Of a stretch of DNA of 7,829 nucleotides, positions 1 to 6,785 are shown piece after piece (within the stretch, counting starts at the first letter, position 1; every line of letters starts with the position of its first letter). The stretch spans positions 1-7,829 of the forward strand of contig CAKTSC010000056.1 of assembly GCA_934597465.1 (NCBI GenBank), in the 5' to 3' direction. Below the pieces are notes generated by a model, which saw only the letters and a program-made list of their open reading frames with translations, searched no databases and was not told the origin of the DNA. Made by a program: the position numbers and the translations under genes. Origin of the DNA: an uncultured Dysosmobacter sp. GTDB taxonomy: Bacteria > Bacillota > Clostridia > Oscillospirales > Oscillospiraceae.

Positions 1-745
1 GCCCGGTCTTCTGAAAATAGCGGTGGCAGGCCCGGAAGAGCTCCTCCACGTCCCAGGCCCGGTTCACGGGCATGATGCGGGATCTCGTCTCGCTGTCCGG
101 CGCGTGGAGGGAGACGGAGAGCGTCAGCTGCAGATCCCGCTCCGCCAGGCGGTCGATGCCCGGCACCACGCCGCAGGTTGAGAGGGAGATATGCCGCATG
201 CCGATGTTCTGCCCCTCCGGATGGTTCACGAGCTCCAGGAAGCGGAGCACGTTGTCCAGGTTATCCATGGGCTCACCGATACCCATCAAAACGATGTTGG
301 AGACCGGGAGGCCGGAGTCCTTCTGAACGAAGATCACCTGATCCAGCATCTCCCCCGGCGTGAGATCCCGCACCTTCCCCGCGATGGTGGAGGCGCAGAA
401 GGCGCAGCCCATCCGGCAGCCCACCTGGGAGGAGATGCAGACGGTGTTCCCGTGGTGGTACTGCATCAGGACGGACTCGATGCAGTTGCCGTCCGCCAGC
501 TCCCAGAGGTACTTCACCGTTCCGTCCAGCCGGGAGGTCTGCCGCCGTGCCACCTTGGGCGGCGTCAGGGTGCAGGTCTCCCGCAGCTTTTCCCGCAGGG
601 ACTTGGAGAGGTTCGTCATTTCGTCATAGCTCTCCGCCCCCTTCTGGAGCCAGGAGAAGAGCTGCTTGCCCCGGAAGGCGGGCTCCCCCAGGGAGCGGAG
701 CATATCCGTGATCTCCTGCTGGGTCATGGATCGGATGTCATTCAT
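1..745 (-). CDS. rlmN: 23S rRNA (adenine2503-C2)/tRNA (adenine37-C2) methyltransferase RlmN, partial (3' end beyond window)
   Basis: Radical SAM enzyme that methylates C2 of A2503 in 23S rRNA and, in many bacteria, A37 of some tRNAs. I translated this frame by hand: 248 codons are visible and remain open to the left edge. The N-terminal part (RSMTQQEITDMLRSLGEPAFRGKQ) is the family's helical accessory region. The radical SAM cluster motif CRMGCAFC gives C110, C114 and C117, and C103 lies seven residues before it, matching the spacing of catalytic C118 to the cluster in E. coli RlmN. MGIGEPMDN (154-162) is also typical. The family is about 345-350 residues long, so roughly the last 100 are missing, including the second catalytic Cys (E. 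coli C355). The ATG overlaps the rsmB stop as ATGA, and GAGGAAA a few bases upstream is a good ribosome binding site. The identification is firm, and nothing suggests a broken gene: it simply runs off the window. Confidence 0.96.
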   Translation of the reverse strand, partial: MNDIRSMTQQEITDMLRSLGEPAFRGKQLFSWLQKGAESYDEMTNLSKSLREKLRETCTLTPPKVARRQTSRLDGTVKYLWELADGNCIESVLMQYHHGNTVCISSQVGCRMGCAFCASTIAGKVRDLTPGEMLDQVIFVQKDSGLPVSNIVLMGIGEPMDNLDNVLRFLELVNHPEGQNIGMRHISLSTCGVVPGIDRLAERDLQLTLSVSLHAPDSETRSRIMPVNRAWDVEELFRACHRYFQKTG

Positions 746-2073
746 GTTGCTTTCCTCATGCGGCAGATGTAGAAGCCGTCCGTCCCCTGCCGCTGGGGCC
801 AGAGGGTGATCTGTCCCTCCGGGATCTCCCCGGTGGGCAGGGAAAAGCCCTCCCGGCGGAAGTCCGGGTGCCCGGCCAGGAACTCGTCCGTCACCTGGCC
901 GTTCTCCTCCGGCAGAATGGTGCAGGTGGAGTAAAGCAGCAGCCCGCCGGGCTTCACGTAGCGCCCGGCGTTCTCCAAAATCGCCGTCTGCACCACCGGC
1001 AGGGCGAAGAGATTGTCCGCCTTCTTGTAGCGGATCTCCGGCTTCTTGCGGATGATGCCAAGGCCCGAGCAGGGGGCGTCCACCAGCACCACATCGAAGT
1101 TCTCCTCCCACTCCGGGCGGAAGCTGCGGCCGTCCAGGGCCGCTGTTTCAATGGCTGTCAAGTGAAGTCGCTTTACACCCATCTCGATCCGGCGGAGCTT
1201 ATTCTCATAGAGGTCGCAGGCCACGATCCGGCCCTTGTCCCCCATGGCCACGGCGCAGCGGAAGCTCTTTCCGCCGGGGGCGGCGCAGACATCCAGCACC
1301 CGCTCCCCGCCCCGAAGGCCCATGGCCTCGGTGACCAGGGCCGCCGCGTCGTCCTGCACCTGGAAGAGCCCCGCCTGGAAAGCGCTGAGCTTCGTCAGGT
1401 TCCCGGTGCCCCGGAGCTGGAAGCTCCCGGGCAGAAGACCCGGCGCCACCCGGACGCCCTCGGCCTCCAGGGATTCCCGCAGGGCCTCCGGCGTGGTCAA
1501 CAGGGTATTGGTCTGGACGGTGATGGGGGCCGGGGCATTGTCCACCCGGAGGAAGGCCTCCGCCTCCTCCCGGCCCAGGAGCGCCAGCAGCCGCCGCACC
1601 AGCCACTTGGGATGGCTGTACCGGGTGGATAGGTACGCGACCGCGTCCCGCTCCGGCACCGGGGGCAGATTTTCCCGGTTGGCGGCCACCTTCCGGAGCA
1701 CGGCGTTTACGAGCCCGGAAGCCTGGCCCCGGCCGAACTCCCGGCAGAGCTCCACGGAAGTGCTCACCGCGGCGCTGTCCGGCACCCGGTCAAGAAACAG
1801 GATCTGATAGGCCCCCAGGCGGAGGATATCCGCCAGGGGTTTTTGCAGATGGTCGATCTTCTGGGAGCAGTAGGCCCCCAGGTAGTGATCCAGCAGCGCC
1901 CGGTTCTGCAGCACGCCGTAGACCAGGCGGGCGGCGAGAGCCGCCTCCTGCCCCGCAAGGCCGCTGCGCTGGAGCTCCGCGTCCAGTCCCGCGTCCGCCC
2001 AGGCGGCGGCGCGATCCATCTGCTGCAAGACCCGGAGGGCGGCGGAGCGGGCGGTGGGTTTCGTCTCCCTCAT
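742..2073 (-). CDS. rsmB: 16S rRNA (cytosine967-C5)-methyltransferase RsmB
   Basis: Cytoplasmic SAM-dependent enzyme that makes m5C967 in 16S rRNA (formerly Sun/RrmB). The 443-residue length is normal for the family. Residues 1 to about 135 form the NusB-like RNA-binding domain. The Rossmann methyltransferase domain follows, with the SAM-binding CAAPGGKS at 263-270. VDAPCSGLG at 331-339 contains C335, and YSTCT at 381-385 contains C384. These are the two Cys residues of RNA m5C methyltransferases: the one in the TC motif (C384) attacks C6 of the base, and the one in the PC motif (C335) helps release the product. The ATG overlaps the zinc peptidase stop as ATGA, with GGGAGG six bases before the start, so translation is probably coupled. 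The gene also ends in an ATGA overlap with rlmN. Paralogues such as RsmF lack the NusB-like N-terminus, so RsmB is the better name. Confidence 0.97.
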   Translation of the reverse strand: MRETKPTARSAALRVLQQMDRAAAWADAGLDAELQRSGLAGQEAALAARLVYGVLQNRALLDHYLGAYCSQKIDHLQKPLADILRLGAYQILFLDRVPDSAAVSTSVELCREFGRGQASGLVNAVLRKVAANRENLPPVPERDAVAYLSTRYSHPKWLVRRLLALLGREEAEAFLRVDNAPAPITVQTNTLLTTPEALRESLEAEGVRVAPGLLPGSFQLRGTGNLTKLSAFQAGLFQVQDDAAALVTEAMGLRGGERVLDVCAAPGGKSFRCAVAMGDKGRIVACDLYENKLRRIEMGVKRLHLTAIETAALDGRSFRPEWEENFDVVLVDAPCSGLGIIRKKPEIRYKKADNLFALPVVQTAILENAGRYVKPGGLLLYSTCTILPEENGQVTDEFLAGHPDFRREGFSLPTGEIPEGQITLWPQRQGTDGFYICRMRKAT

Positions 2074-2798
2074 CTTCGGCCTCCCCGGCGGTCATTCCCG
2101 CCGCCCCGGCCCAGGAAGATGAGAAGGAAGCGCAGCAGCTGCAGAAGGGATGTCAGGAGCGCGGCAACATACGTCATGGCGGCGGCCTTCAGCACCCGCC
2201 CCGCCCCCTGGGCCTCCTCCGCGTCCAAAAGGCCCTGGCTCTCGATGGTCTCCATGGCCCGGCGGGAGGCATTGAACTCCACCGGCAGCGTCACCAGCTG
2301 GAAAAACGTGGTGACGGAGAACAGCAGGATGCCGATGCCGAAGAGGGTCTGGCTGTAAAGGAACAGCCCGATGAAAAGCAGCACCATGGAGGCCTGGGAG
2401 CTGAGGTTCGTCACGGAGACGATGGCGCTGCGCAGCCGCACGGGGGCATAGCCCACCGCGTACTGCACGGCATGGCCCGCCTCGTGGGCGGCGACGCCCA
2501 CTGCCGCCACGGTGTCTGCGGCATAGACGGTCTCGGAGAGGTAGATGGTGTTGTCCCGGGGATCATAGTGGTCGGTAAGGCTCCCTCGGACGGGCCGGAT
2601 GGCCACACCCCGGACGCCGTTGGCCCAAAGGACAGCCTCCGCCGCCTGGGCTCCCGTGAGCCCCCGGCGGTTCCGGACGGCGCTGTAGCGCCGGAAGTTC
2701 CCGTTCACCTGGATCTGCGCCGCGACGCTGAGGATCAGAATGGGGATCAGGACGATGCAGTAGAGGTTCTGGGCCAGAAAGTAGGAATAGTCGTTGAT
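2070..2798 (-). CDS. Membrane zinc metallopeptidase, YugP-like (Zn_peptidase_2 type), probable AUC start
   Basis: Predicted integral membrane metalloprotease of the YugP-type family; its substrate is not known. Numbered from the proposed start (242 residues), it has an N-terminal hydrophobic segment (about 12-27), GLTGAQAAE and the SLTDHYDP region typical of the family, the zinc site HEAGH (105-109), two hydrophobic stretches (about 138-149 and 151-171), PVEFNAS with the likely third zinc ligand E174, a C-terminal hydrophobic stretch (about 209-230) and an Arg/Gly-rich tail. The first ordinary start codon in frame is GTG at 2708, but it has no Shine-Dalgarno sequence and would delete the first membrane segment. 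The reading frame is open back to a TGA at 2805-2807. In that stretch the only position matching the family's usual N-terminus is ATC at 2796-2798, ten bases after AAAGGAG. I therefore infer a rare AUC start or a base error. The family call is strong; the start is uncertain. It sits 46 bases after fmt and overlaps rsmB by ATGA. Confidence 0.9.
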   Translation of the reverse strand: MNDYSYFLAQNLYCIVLIPILILSVAAQIQVNGNFRRYSAVRNRRGLTGAQAAEAVLWANGVRGVAIRPVRGSLTDHYDPRDNTIYLSETVYAADTVAAVGVAAHEAGHAVQYAVGYAPVRLRSAIVSVTNLSSQASMVLLFIGLFLYSQTLFGIGILLFSVTTFFQLVTLPVEFNASRRAMETIESQGLLDAEEAQGAGRVLKAAAMTYVAALLTSLLQLLRFLLIFLGRGGGNDRRGGRR

Positions 2799-2807
2799 AG
2801 GACTTCA

Positions 2808-2815
2808 GCTCCTTT
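2808..2815 (-). promoter_or_regulatory. Ribosome binding site for the zinc peptidase
   Basis: The minus strand reads AAAGGAGC here, a near-perfect Shine-Dalgarno sequence and the only one between fmt and the peptidase. AGGAG ends ten bases before the ATC codon at 2796-2798 and about 100 bases before the GTG at 2708. Its position therefore supports the longer protein with a membrane anchor over the GTG start. Confidence 0.7.
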
Positions 2816-2827
2816 GCGATGGGGTTC

Positions 2828-2843
2828 CCCTCCCGGGGGAGGG
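2828..2843. repeat. GC inverted repeat in the fmt-peptidase gap
   Basis: CCCTCCC (2828-2834) and GGGAGGG (2837-2843) are perfect 7-base arms with two bases between them; a real hairpin would probably use six pairs and a four-base loop. It begins one base after the fmt stop codon and ends 12 bases before the peptidase ribosome binding site. A second short palindrome, GGGGTTCCCC (2821-2830), overlaps it and could form a competing fold. There is no T-run, so it does not look like an intrinsic terminator. A processing or stability element is possible. Confidence 0.5.
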
Positions 2844-2844
2844 A

Positions 2845-3756
2845 TCACAGCCGGATTGGATGGCCGTTCAGATAGCTGGCGGCGTTCATGCGCTTGCCGC
2901 CCTCGCCCTGGAGCTCCAGGACGCGAAGGCTCCGGCCGTCGCCGCAGGCGATCTCGATGCCGTGCTTGTCCGCCCGCAGGATGGTGCCGGGGGCGGCGGC
3001 GGTCTCGCCGCCGATCACCGCCCGGAAGAGCTTGCAGCTCCGGCCGTCGATCTCCGCGATGGCGCAGGGCCAGGGCTGCAGGCCCCGGATCTGGCAATGG
3101 ATCGCATGGGCGGAACGGCTCCAGTCCACCGGGGACATCTCCTTTTTCAGCATGGGGGCGTAGGTGAAAGCCGCCTCGTCCTGGGGCGTCCGGGCCGCCG
3201 TGCCGTCCGCCAGGCGGGGGATGCTCTCGACCAGCAGCTCCCCGCCCAAGCGGGCCAGGCGATCCCAGAGCTCCGGGGCGGTCTCCTCCGCCCCGATGGC
3301 GGTCTTGGTCACGGCGATGACATCCCCGGCGTCCAGCCGCTTCGTCATATACATGAGGGAAACGCCTGTCTCCGCCTCCCCGTTCAGCACGGCCCACTGG
3401 ATGGGGGCCGCCCCCCGGTACTTGGGCAGGAGGGACGCGTGGACGTTGACGGAGCCCAGCTTCGGCACGTCCAGCAGGCGCTGGGGCAGCAGCTGACCGT
3501 AAGCCACCACCACGGTGAGCTCCGGGGCCAGGGATTCCACCAGGGCCTGGGTCTCCTCCCCCTTGGCGGAGACGGGCTGGTAGACGGGGATGCCGTGGGC
3601 CAGAGCCGCCTCCTTCACCGCCGAGTAGGTCACCTTGTTGCGGTTCCGGGGCTTGTCCGGCTGGGTCAGCACGCCGCAGATCTCATGCCCGGCGGCCACC
3701 AGCGCCTCCAGCGATACCGCCGCGAAGTCCGGCGTGCCCATAAAAAGGATCCTCAT
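2845..3756 (-). CDS. fmt: Methionyl-tRNA formyltransferase
   Basis: Transfers a formyl group from 10-formyltetrahydrofolate to Met-tRNA(fMet), making the initiator tRNA for bacterial translation. The 303-residue length is slightly short of the 310-315 typical of the family but complete. The N-terminal catalytic domain starts with MRILFMGTPDFA. It carries VNVHASLLP with catalytic N104 and H106, the folate-site PKYRGAAP (111-118), and LDAGD (141-145), which holds the catalytic Asp. The C-terminal tRNA-binding barrel begins near residue 200, with QPWP and PGTIL as landmarks. The ATG overlaps the def stop as ATGA, and AAGGAG lies about 11 bases upstream inside def. The def-fmt pair is conserved across bacteria, since the two enzymes add and remove the same formyl group. 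Confidence 0.98.
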   Translation of the reverse strand: MRILFMGTPDFAAVSLEALVAAGHEICGVLTQPDKPRNRNKVTYSAVKEAALAHGIPVYQPVSAKGEETQALVESLAPELTVVVAYGQLLPQRLLDVPKLGSVNVHASLLPKYRGAAPIQWAVLNGEAETGVSLMYMTKRLDAGDVIAVTKTAIGAEETAPELWDRLARLGGELLVESIPRLADGTAARTPQDEAAFTYAPMLKKEMSPVDWSRSAHAIHCQIRGLQPWPCAIAEIDGRSCKLFRAVIGGETAAAPGTILRADKHGIEIACGDGRSLRVLELQGEGGKRMNAASYLNGHPIRL

Positions 3757-4250
3757 TCGCCGTCGTGCTCCTTCAGGTACTCCTCGATCTCCTCCTCCGT
3801 CAGGAAGTGATCCACATGCTCCACGAAGAGGTGGCCGTCCAGGTGCTCGATCTCATGGCAGAAGGCCCGGGCGGTGAGACCCTGGGCCTCGGCCTCGAAC
3901 CACTTGCCGTTCCGATCCTGGGCCCGGACGCGGACGATGTTGGGCCGCTCCACCACGGCGAACTTACCGGGCACGCTGAGGCAGCCCTCCAGGCCGCTCT
4001 GCTTGCCCTCGGCCTTGATGATCTCGGGGTTGATGAGCTCCAGATAGCTCTCCGTCGCCTCGTCCAGCACCAGGCAGACCCGGCGCAGGATGCCCACCTG
4101 GGGCGCGGCCAGGCCGGCGCCGTTGGCGTCCGCCAGGGTCTCCGCCATGTCGTCCAGCAGCTGGTGCAGGCGGCCGTTGAAGTCCGTCACCGGGCGGCAG
4201 ACCTTGGTAAGGCAGCTGTCTCCCTGGAGTACGATGGTTCTCAATGCCAT
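3753..4250 (-). CDS. def: Peptide deformylase
   Basis: Metal-dependent hydrolase (usually Fe2+ in vivo) that removes the N-formyl group from nascent proteins at the ribosome exit. It is 165 residues from the chosen start. All three family motifs are intact: GAGLAAPQVG (44-53), EGCLSVPG (88-95) with metal ligand C90, and HEIEHLDG (132-139) with ligands H132 and H136 and catalytic E133. The C-terminus is a short acidic helix. I chose the ATG at 4248-4250 because the protein then begins MALRTIVLQGD, as deformylases normally do, and AGAAGG lies nine bases upstream. An in-frame ATG at 4302-4304 would add 18 very basic residues and also has a weak GAGGG upstream. I consider it less likely but not excluded. 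The stop overlaps the fmt start by ATGA. Confidence 0.97.
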   Translation of the reverse strand: MALRTIVLQGDSCLTKVCRPVTDFNGRLHQLLDDMAETLADANGAGLAAPQVGILRRVCLVLDEATESYLELINPEIIKAEGKQSGLEGCLSVPGKFAVVERPNIVRVRAQDRNGKWFEAEAQGLTARAFCHEIEHLDGHLFVEHVDHFLTEEEIEEYLKEHDGE

Positions 4251-4259
4251 AGTCTTTAT

Positions 4260-4265
4260 CCTTCT
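4260..4265 (-). promoter_or_regulatory. def: Ribosome binding site deciding the def start
   Basis: The minus strand reads AGAAGG, nine bases before the ATG at 4248-4250. It supports the short, standard deformylase N-terminus over the longer reading from 4304. Confidence 0.6.
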
Positions 4266-4269
4266 CTCC

Positions 4270-4286
4270 CGGCGGGGTCTCCGCCG
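4270..4286. repeat. GC hairpin in the priA-def gap, with a T-rich run on its plus-strand side
   Basis: CGGCGG (4270-4275) and CCGCCG (4281-4286) are perfect 6-base arms around a five-base loop. In the direction of the operon the hairpin is followed by GGAGAGAAGG, the def ribosome binding region, so it could influence def translation. Read on the plus strand it is followed by TTTTCTTT, which resembles a weak intrinsic terminator for antisense transcription. The stem is short and chance is possible in DNA this rich in G and C. Confidence 0.4.
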
Positions 4287-4314
4287 TTTTCTTTCGTATT
4301 TCATGCCCTTGCCC

Positions 4315-6768
4315 TCAGGTATCCATGGGGTTGCAGTCCGCGAAAACGCTGACGCCCCGGTATTGCCCCTGCCGGGCGAAGTCCCGCAGGGCGTCCGCCA
4401 CGGCGGCGCGGAGGTGCTTGTCCGCCTTCCCCACCACCGTCAGGCGGTAGCGGAAGCGGTTGTTGACCCGCAGCACCGGATGGGGCGCGGGGCCCAGCAG
4501 CTCCGCCTCCCCCGGCAGGCTCCGCAGCCGGGGCAAAAGCCCCTCCCGCAGGGCTACGGCCCCCCGCAGCACCGCCCCCTCGTCCAGGCCGGAGAGGGTC
4601 AAAAGAAGCAGATCCGCGAAGGGCGGGCAGCGGCGGACTCTCCGCAGCCGGATCTCGCTCTCGTAGAAGCGCTCATAGTCCTGCTCCGCCGCGGCCCGGA
4701 TGACCTCGCTGGAGGGGGTGTAGGTCTGGATGACGGCCCGGCCCAGCTTGTCTCCCCGGCCCGCCCGGCCCACCACCTGGGTCAGCAGGCTGAAGGTGCG
4801 CTCGGCGGCCCGGAATTGATCCACATACAGGGAAAGATCCGCCCCCAGCACACCCACCAGGGTCACATTCTCAAAGTCCAGCCCCTTGGCCACCATCTGG
4901 GTACCCAGGAGGATGGGGATGCGTTCTGTCTCAAAGCGGTGGAGCATCGCCTCGTGGTTCCCGGCGGCGCTGTCCGCGTCCATCCGCAGGATCTCCACCC
5001 CGGGAAAGGTCTCCCGCAGCTCCTCCTCCACCCGCTGGGTGCCGACGCCCACGTGCTTCATCACGCCGCCGCAGGCCGGGCAGCGCTCCACCGCCCGCTC
5101 CGAGTGGCCGCAGTAGTGGCACATGAGCCGCCCGTTGGCGGAATGGTACGTCAGCGGCACGCTGCAGCGGGGACACTGGGGGGCCTCGCCGCACTCCCCG
5201 CAGAGGAGCATCCGGCTGCTGCCCCGGCGGTTGAGGAAGAGGATGCTCTGCTCCCCCCTCTCCAGGTTCCGCTCCAGCTCCCGCCGGAGGGGGGCGCTGA
5301 GGCTGCCGGGATTGCCCCGCCGCACCTCCTCCCGGAGGTCGGCGATCTCCACCTGCGGCAGGGCGCGCCGGTTATAGCGGCTGCGCAGGATCTCGTGCTG
5401 GTAGACGCCCTGCCGGGCGGCGTAGGCGCTCTCGATGGCCGGGGTGGCGGAGCCCAGCAGCAGCAGGGCGCCGTTCCGGGCGCAGAGGAACTTGGCCACG
5501 TCCCGGGTGTGGTAGCATGGAACGGTCTCAGACTGGTAGCTGGCGTCCTGCTCCTCGTCCAGGATCACAAGTCCCAGATCCCGCAGAGGGGAAAACACGG
5601 CGGAGCGGGTACCCAGCACCACGAAGCGCTCCCCCTGCCGGATGCGCTTCCACTGGTCATAGCGCTCGCTGAGCCGCAGGGCGCTGTGCAGTAAAATCAC
5701 CCGCTCCCCGAAGTGGGCGGCGAAGCGCCGCATCATGCCGGGGGTCAGGATGATCTCCGGCACCAGCACCATGGCGCTGCGTCCCCGCCGGAGGCACTCC
5801 TCCACCAGGCGGAGATAGACCTCCGTCTTCCCGCTGCCGGTGACGCCCTCCAGCAGGGCGGCGGCGGGCTCGCGGGTATCCAGGCGCGGCAGCAGGTGCT
5901 GAAAGACCCGCTGCTGCTCGTCGTTCAATGTGATGGGAGCCGCCGCCGGCAGATCCCGCAGCTCCGGGATCCGGAAGACCTCCTCCTCCGTAAAGAGGAC
6001 GAAGCCCGCCTTGACCAGGGCCTCCACCGTCCGAGGGGACGCCCCGGTCTGGTAGCAGAGCTCGTGGAGGGAGATCCGCCCCGCCGCCACCAGCAGCCGC
6101 AGCACGGCCGCCCGCATGGGGGCGCGCCGCTCCCGGCGCTCCGCCTCGGCCAGGGCCTCCTCCGCGGGGACGGCCAGCTCCGCCAGGCGGTGCGTCCGAT
6201 CCTGCAGGCGGCGCTTGGCCCCGGTCTCCACCGTGAGGATGCCCCGCTTGGCCAGGGCCTGGGCCGCGGTGTCCGCGCTCCCCCCCGCTTCCGCCCGGAG
6301 CTCCGCCATCTCGGCGCAGCCGCCCCGGGCAAAGAGGGCGCTCAGCAGCGCCTGGGCGCCCCTGACCTGCCCGGCCCGCTCCCGGGCCTCCTCCTGGGAG
6401 AGTCCCGGCGCCAGGGCGCATTTTTCCGTCCGGCGGAACCAGAACCCCGCCGGGAGGATAGCCCGCACCGCCTCATACATGGTGCAGAAGCACCGCTGGC
6501 GCAGGAAGGACGCCAGGGCGATGCCCTCCGCGTCCAGCACCGGCTCCGGATCCAGCAGCGAGGAGAGGGCCTTGCAGCGGGGCGGGGCTTCCCCCTCCCC
6601 CGTCCGCAGGATGATCCCCTCCGTGGGCCGGTTCCCCCGGCCAAAGGGCGCCATCACCCGGACGCCGGGCGCCGCGCCGGAGGCCAGAGCCTCCGGCACC
6701 AGGTAGTCATAGGGCTTGTCGATGGCGTAGGGCGCGGCGGCCACCGCCACCTTGGCAAGGAGGCTCAT
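4315..6768 (-). CDS. priA: Primosomal replication-restart helicase PriA
   Basis: 3'-to-5' DNA helicase that recognises stalled forks and starts primosome assembly for DnaB-type helicase loading. It is 817 residues, normal to slightly long for the family. The N-terminal DNA-binding domain begins with YAIDKPYDYLVP, and a winged-helix-like region covers about 215-270. The helicase core has Walker A GVTGSGKT (308-315), DEEQ (404-407, where most PriA proteins have DEEH), GSATP (439-443), FLNRRG (511-516), GTQMVAKGLDF (622-632) and QVVGRAGRG (664-672). Eight Cys residues in four CxxC pairs (523/526, 532/535, 550/553, 563/566) form the two zinc sites inserted in the core. The C-terminal domain contains RRCPPF and the end motif VDADP-like region, here FADCNPMDT. 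The ATG follows rpoZ by 17 bases, with GAGGGG just upstream. All motifs are intact, so it should be active. Confidence 0.98.
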   Translation of the reverse strand: MSLLAKVAVAAAPYAIDKPYDYLVPEALASGAAPGVRVMAPFGRGNRPTEGIILRTGEGEAPPRCKALSSLLDPEPVLDAEGIALASFLRQRCFCTMYEAVRAILPAGFWFRRTEKCALAPGLSQEEARERAGQVRGAQALLSALFARGGCAEMAELRAEAGGSADTAAQALAKRGILTVETGAKRRLQDRTHRLAELAVPAEEALAEAERRERRAPMRAAVLRLLVAAGRISLHELCYQTGASPRTVEALVKAGFVLFTEEEVFRIPELRDLPAAAPITLNDEQQRVFQHLLPRLDTREPAAALLEGVTGSGKTEVYLRLVEECLRRGRSAMVLVPEIILTPGMMRRFAAHFGERVILLHSALRLSERYDQWKRIRQGERFVVLGTRSAVFSPLRDLGLVILDEEQDASYQSETVPCYHTRDVAKFLCARNGALLLLGSATPAIESAYAARQGVYQHEILRSRYNRRALPQVEIADLREEVRRGNPGSLSAPLRRELERNLERGEQSILFLNRRGSSRMLLCGECGEAPQCPRCSVPLTYHSANGRLMCHYCGHSERAVERCPACGGVMKHVGVGTQRVEEELRETFPGVEILRMDADSAAGNHEAMLHRFETERIPILLGTQMVAKGLDFENVTLVGVLGADLSLYVDQFRAAERTFSLLTQVVGRAGRGDKLGRAVIQTYTPSSEVIRAAAEQDYERFYESEIRLRRVRRCPPFADLLLLTLSGLDEGAVLRGAVALREGLLPRLRSLPGEAELLGPAPHPVLRVNNRFRYRLTVVGKADKHLRAAVADALRDFARQGQYRGVSVFADCNPMDT

Positions 6769-6785
6769 GCCGTCCCCTCAGCCGT

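Noticed and set aside
191..772. Plus-strand open frame of 193 codons opposite rlmN
   Set aside because: The minus strand encodes an intact radical SAM RlmN with its cluster cysteines. The plus-strand product has no recognisable features.
2070..2708. Zinc peptidase starting at GTG 2708 (212 residues)
   Set aside because: No Shine-Dalgarno precedes this GTG, and the start would remove a hydrophobic N-terminal segment the family normally has. The good AAAGGAG at 2808-2815 points to a start further upstream.
2828..2843. Intrinsic transcription terminator after fmt
   Set aside because: The hairpin is GC-rich, but no T-run follows it on the minus strand, and the operon clearly continues into the peptidase, rsmB and rlmN.
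4090..5694. Plus-strand open frame of 534 codons opposite priA
   Set aside because: It lies entirely opposite priA and def, whose proteins have full family motifs. Its translation is Leu/Gly/His/Gln-rich low-complexity sequence with no recognisable domain. Long antisense frames are expected in GC-rich coding DNA because stop codons are rare.
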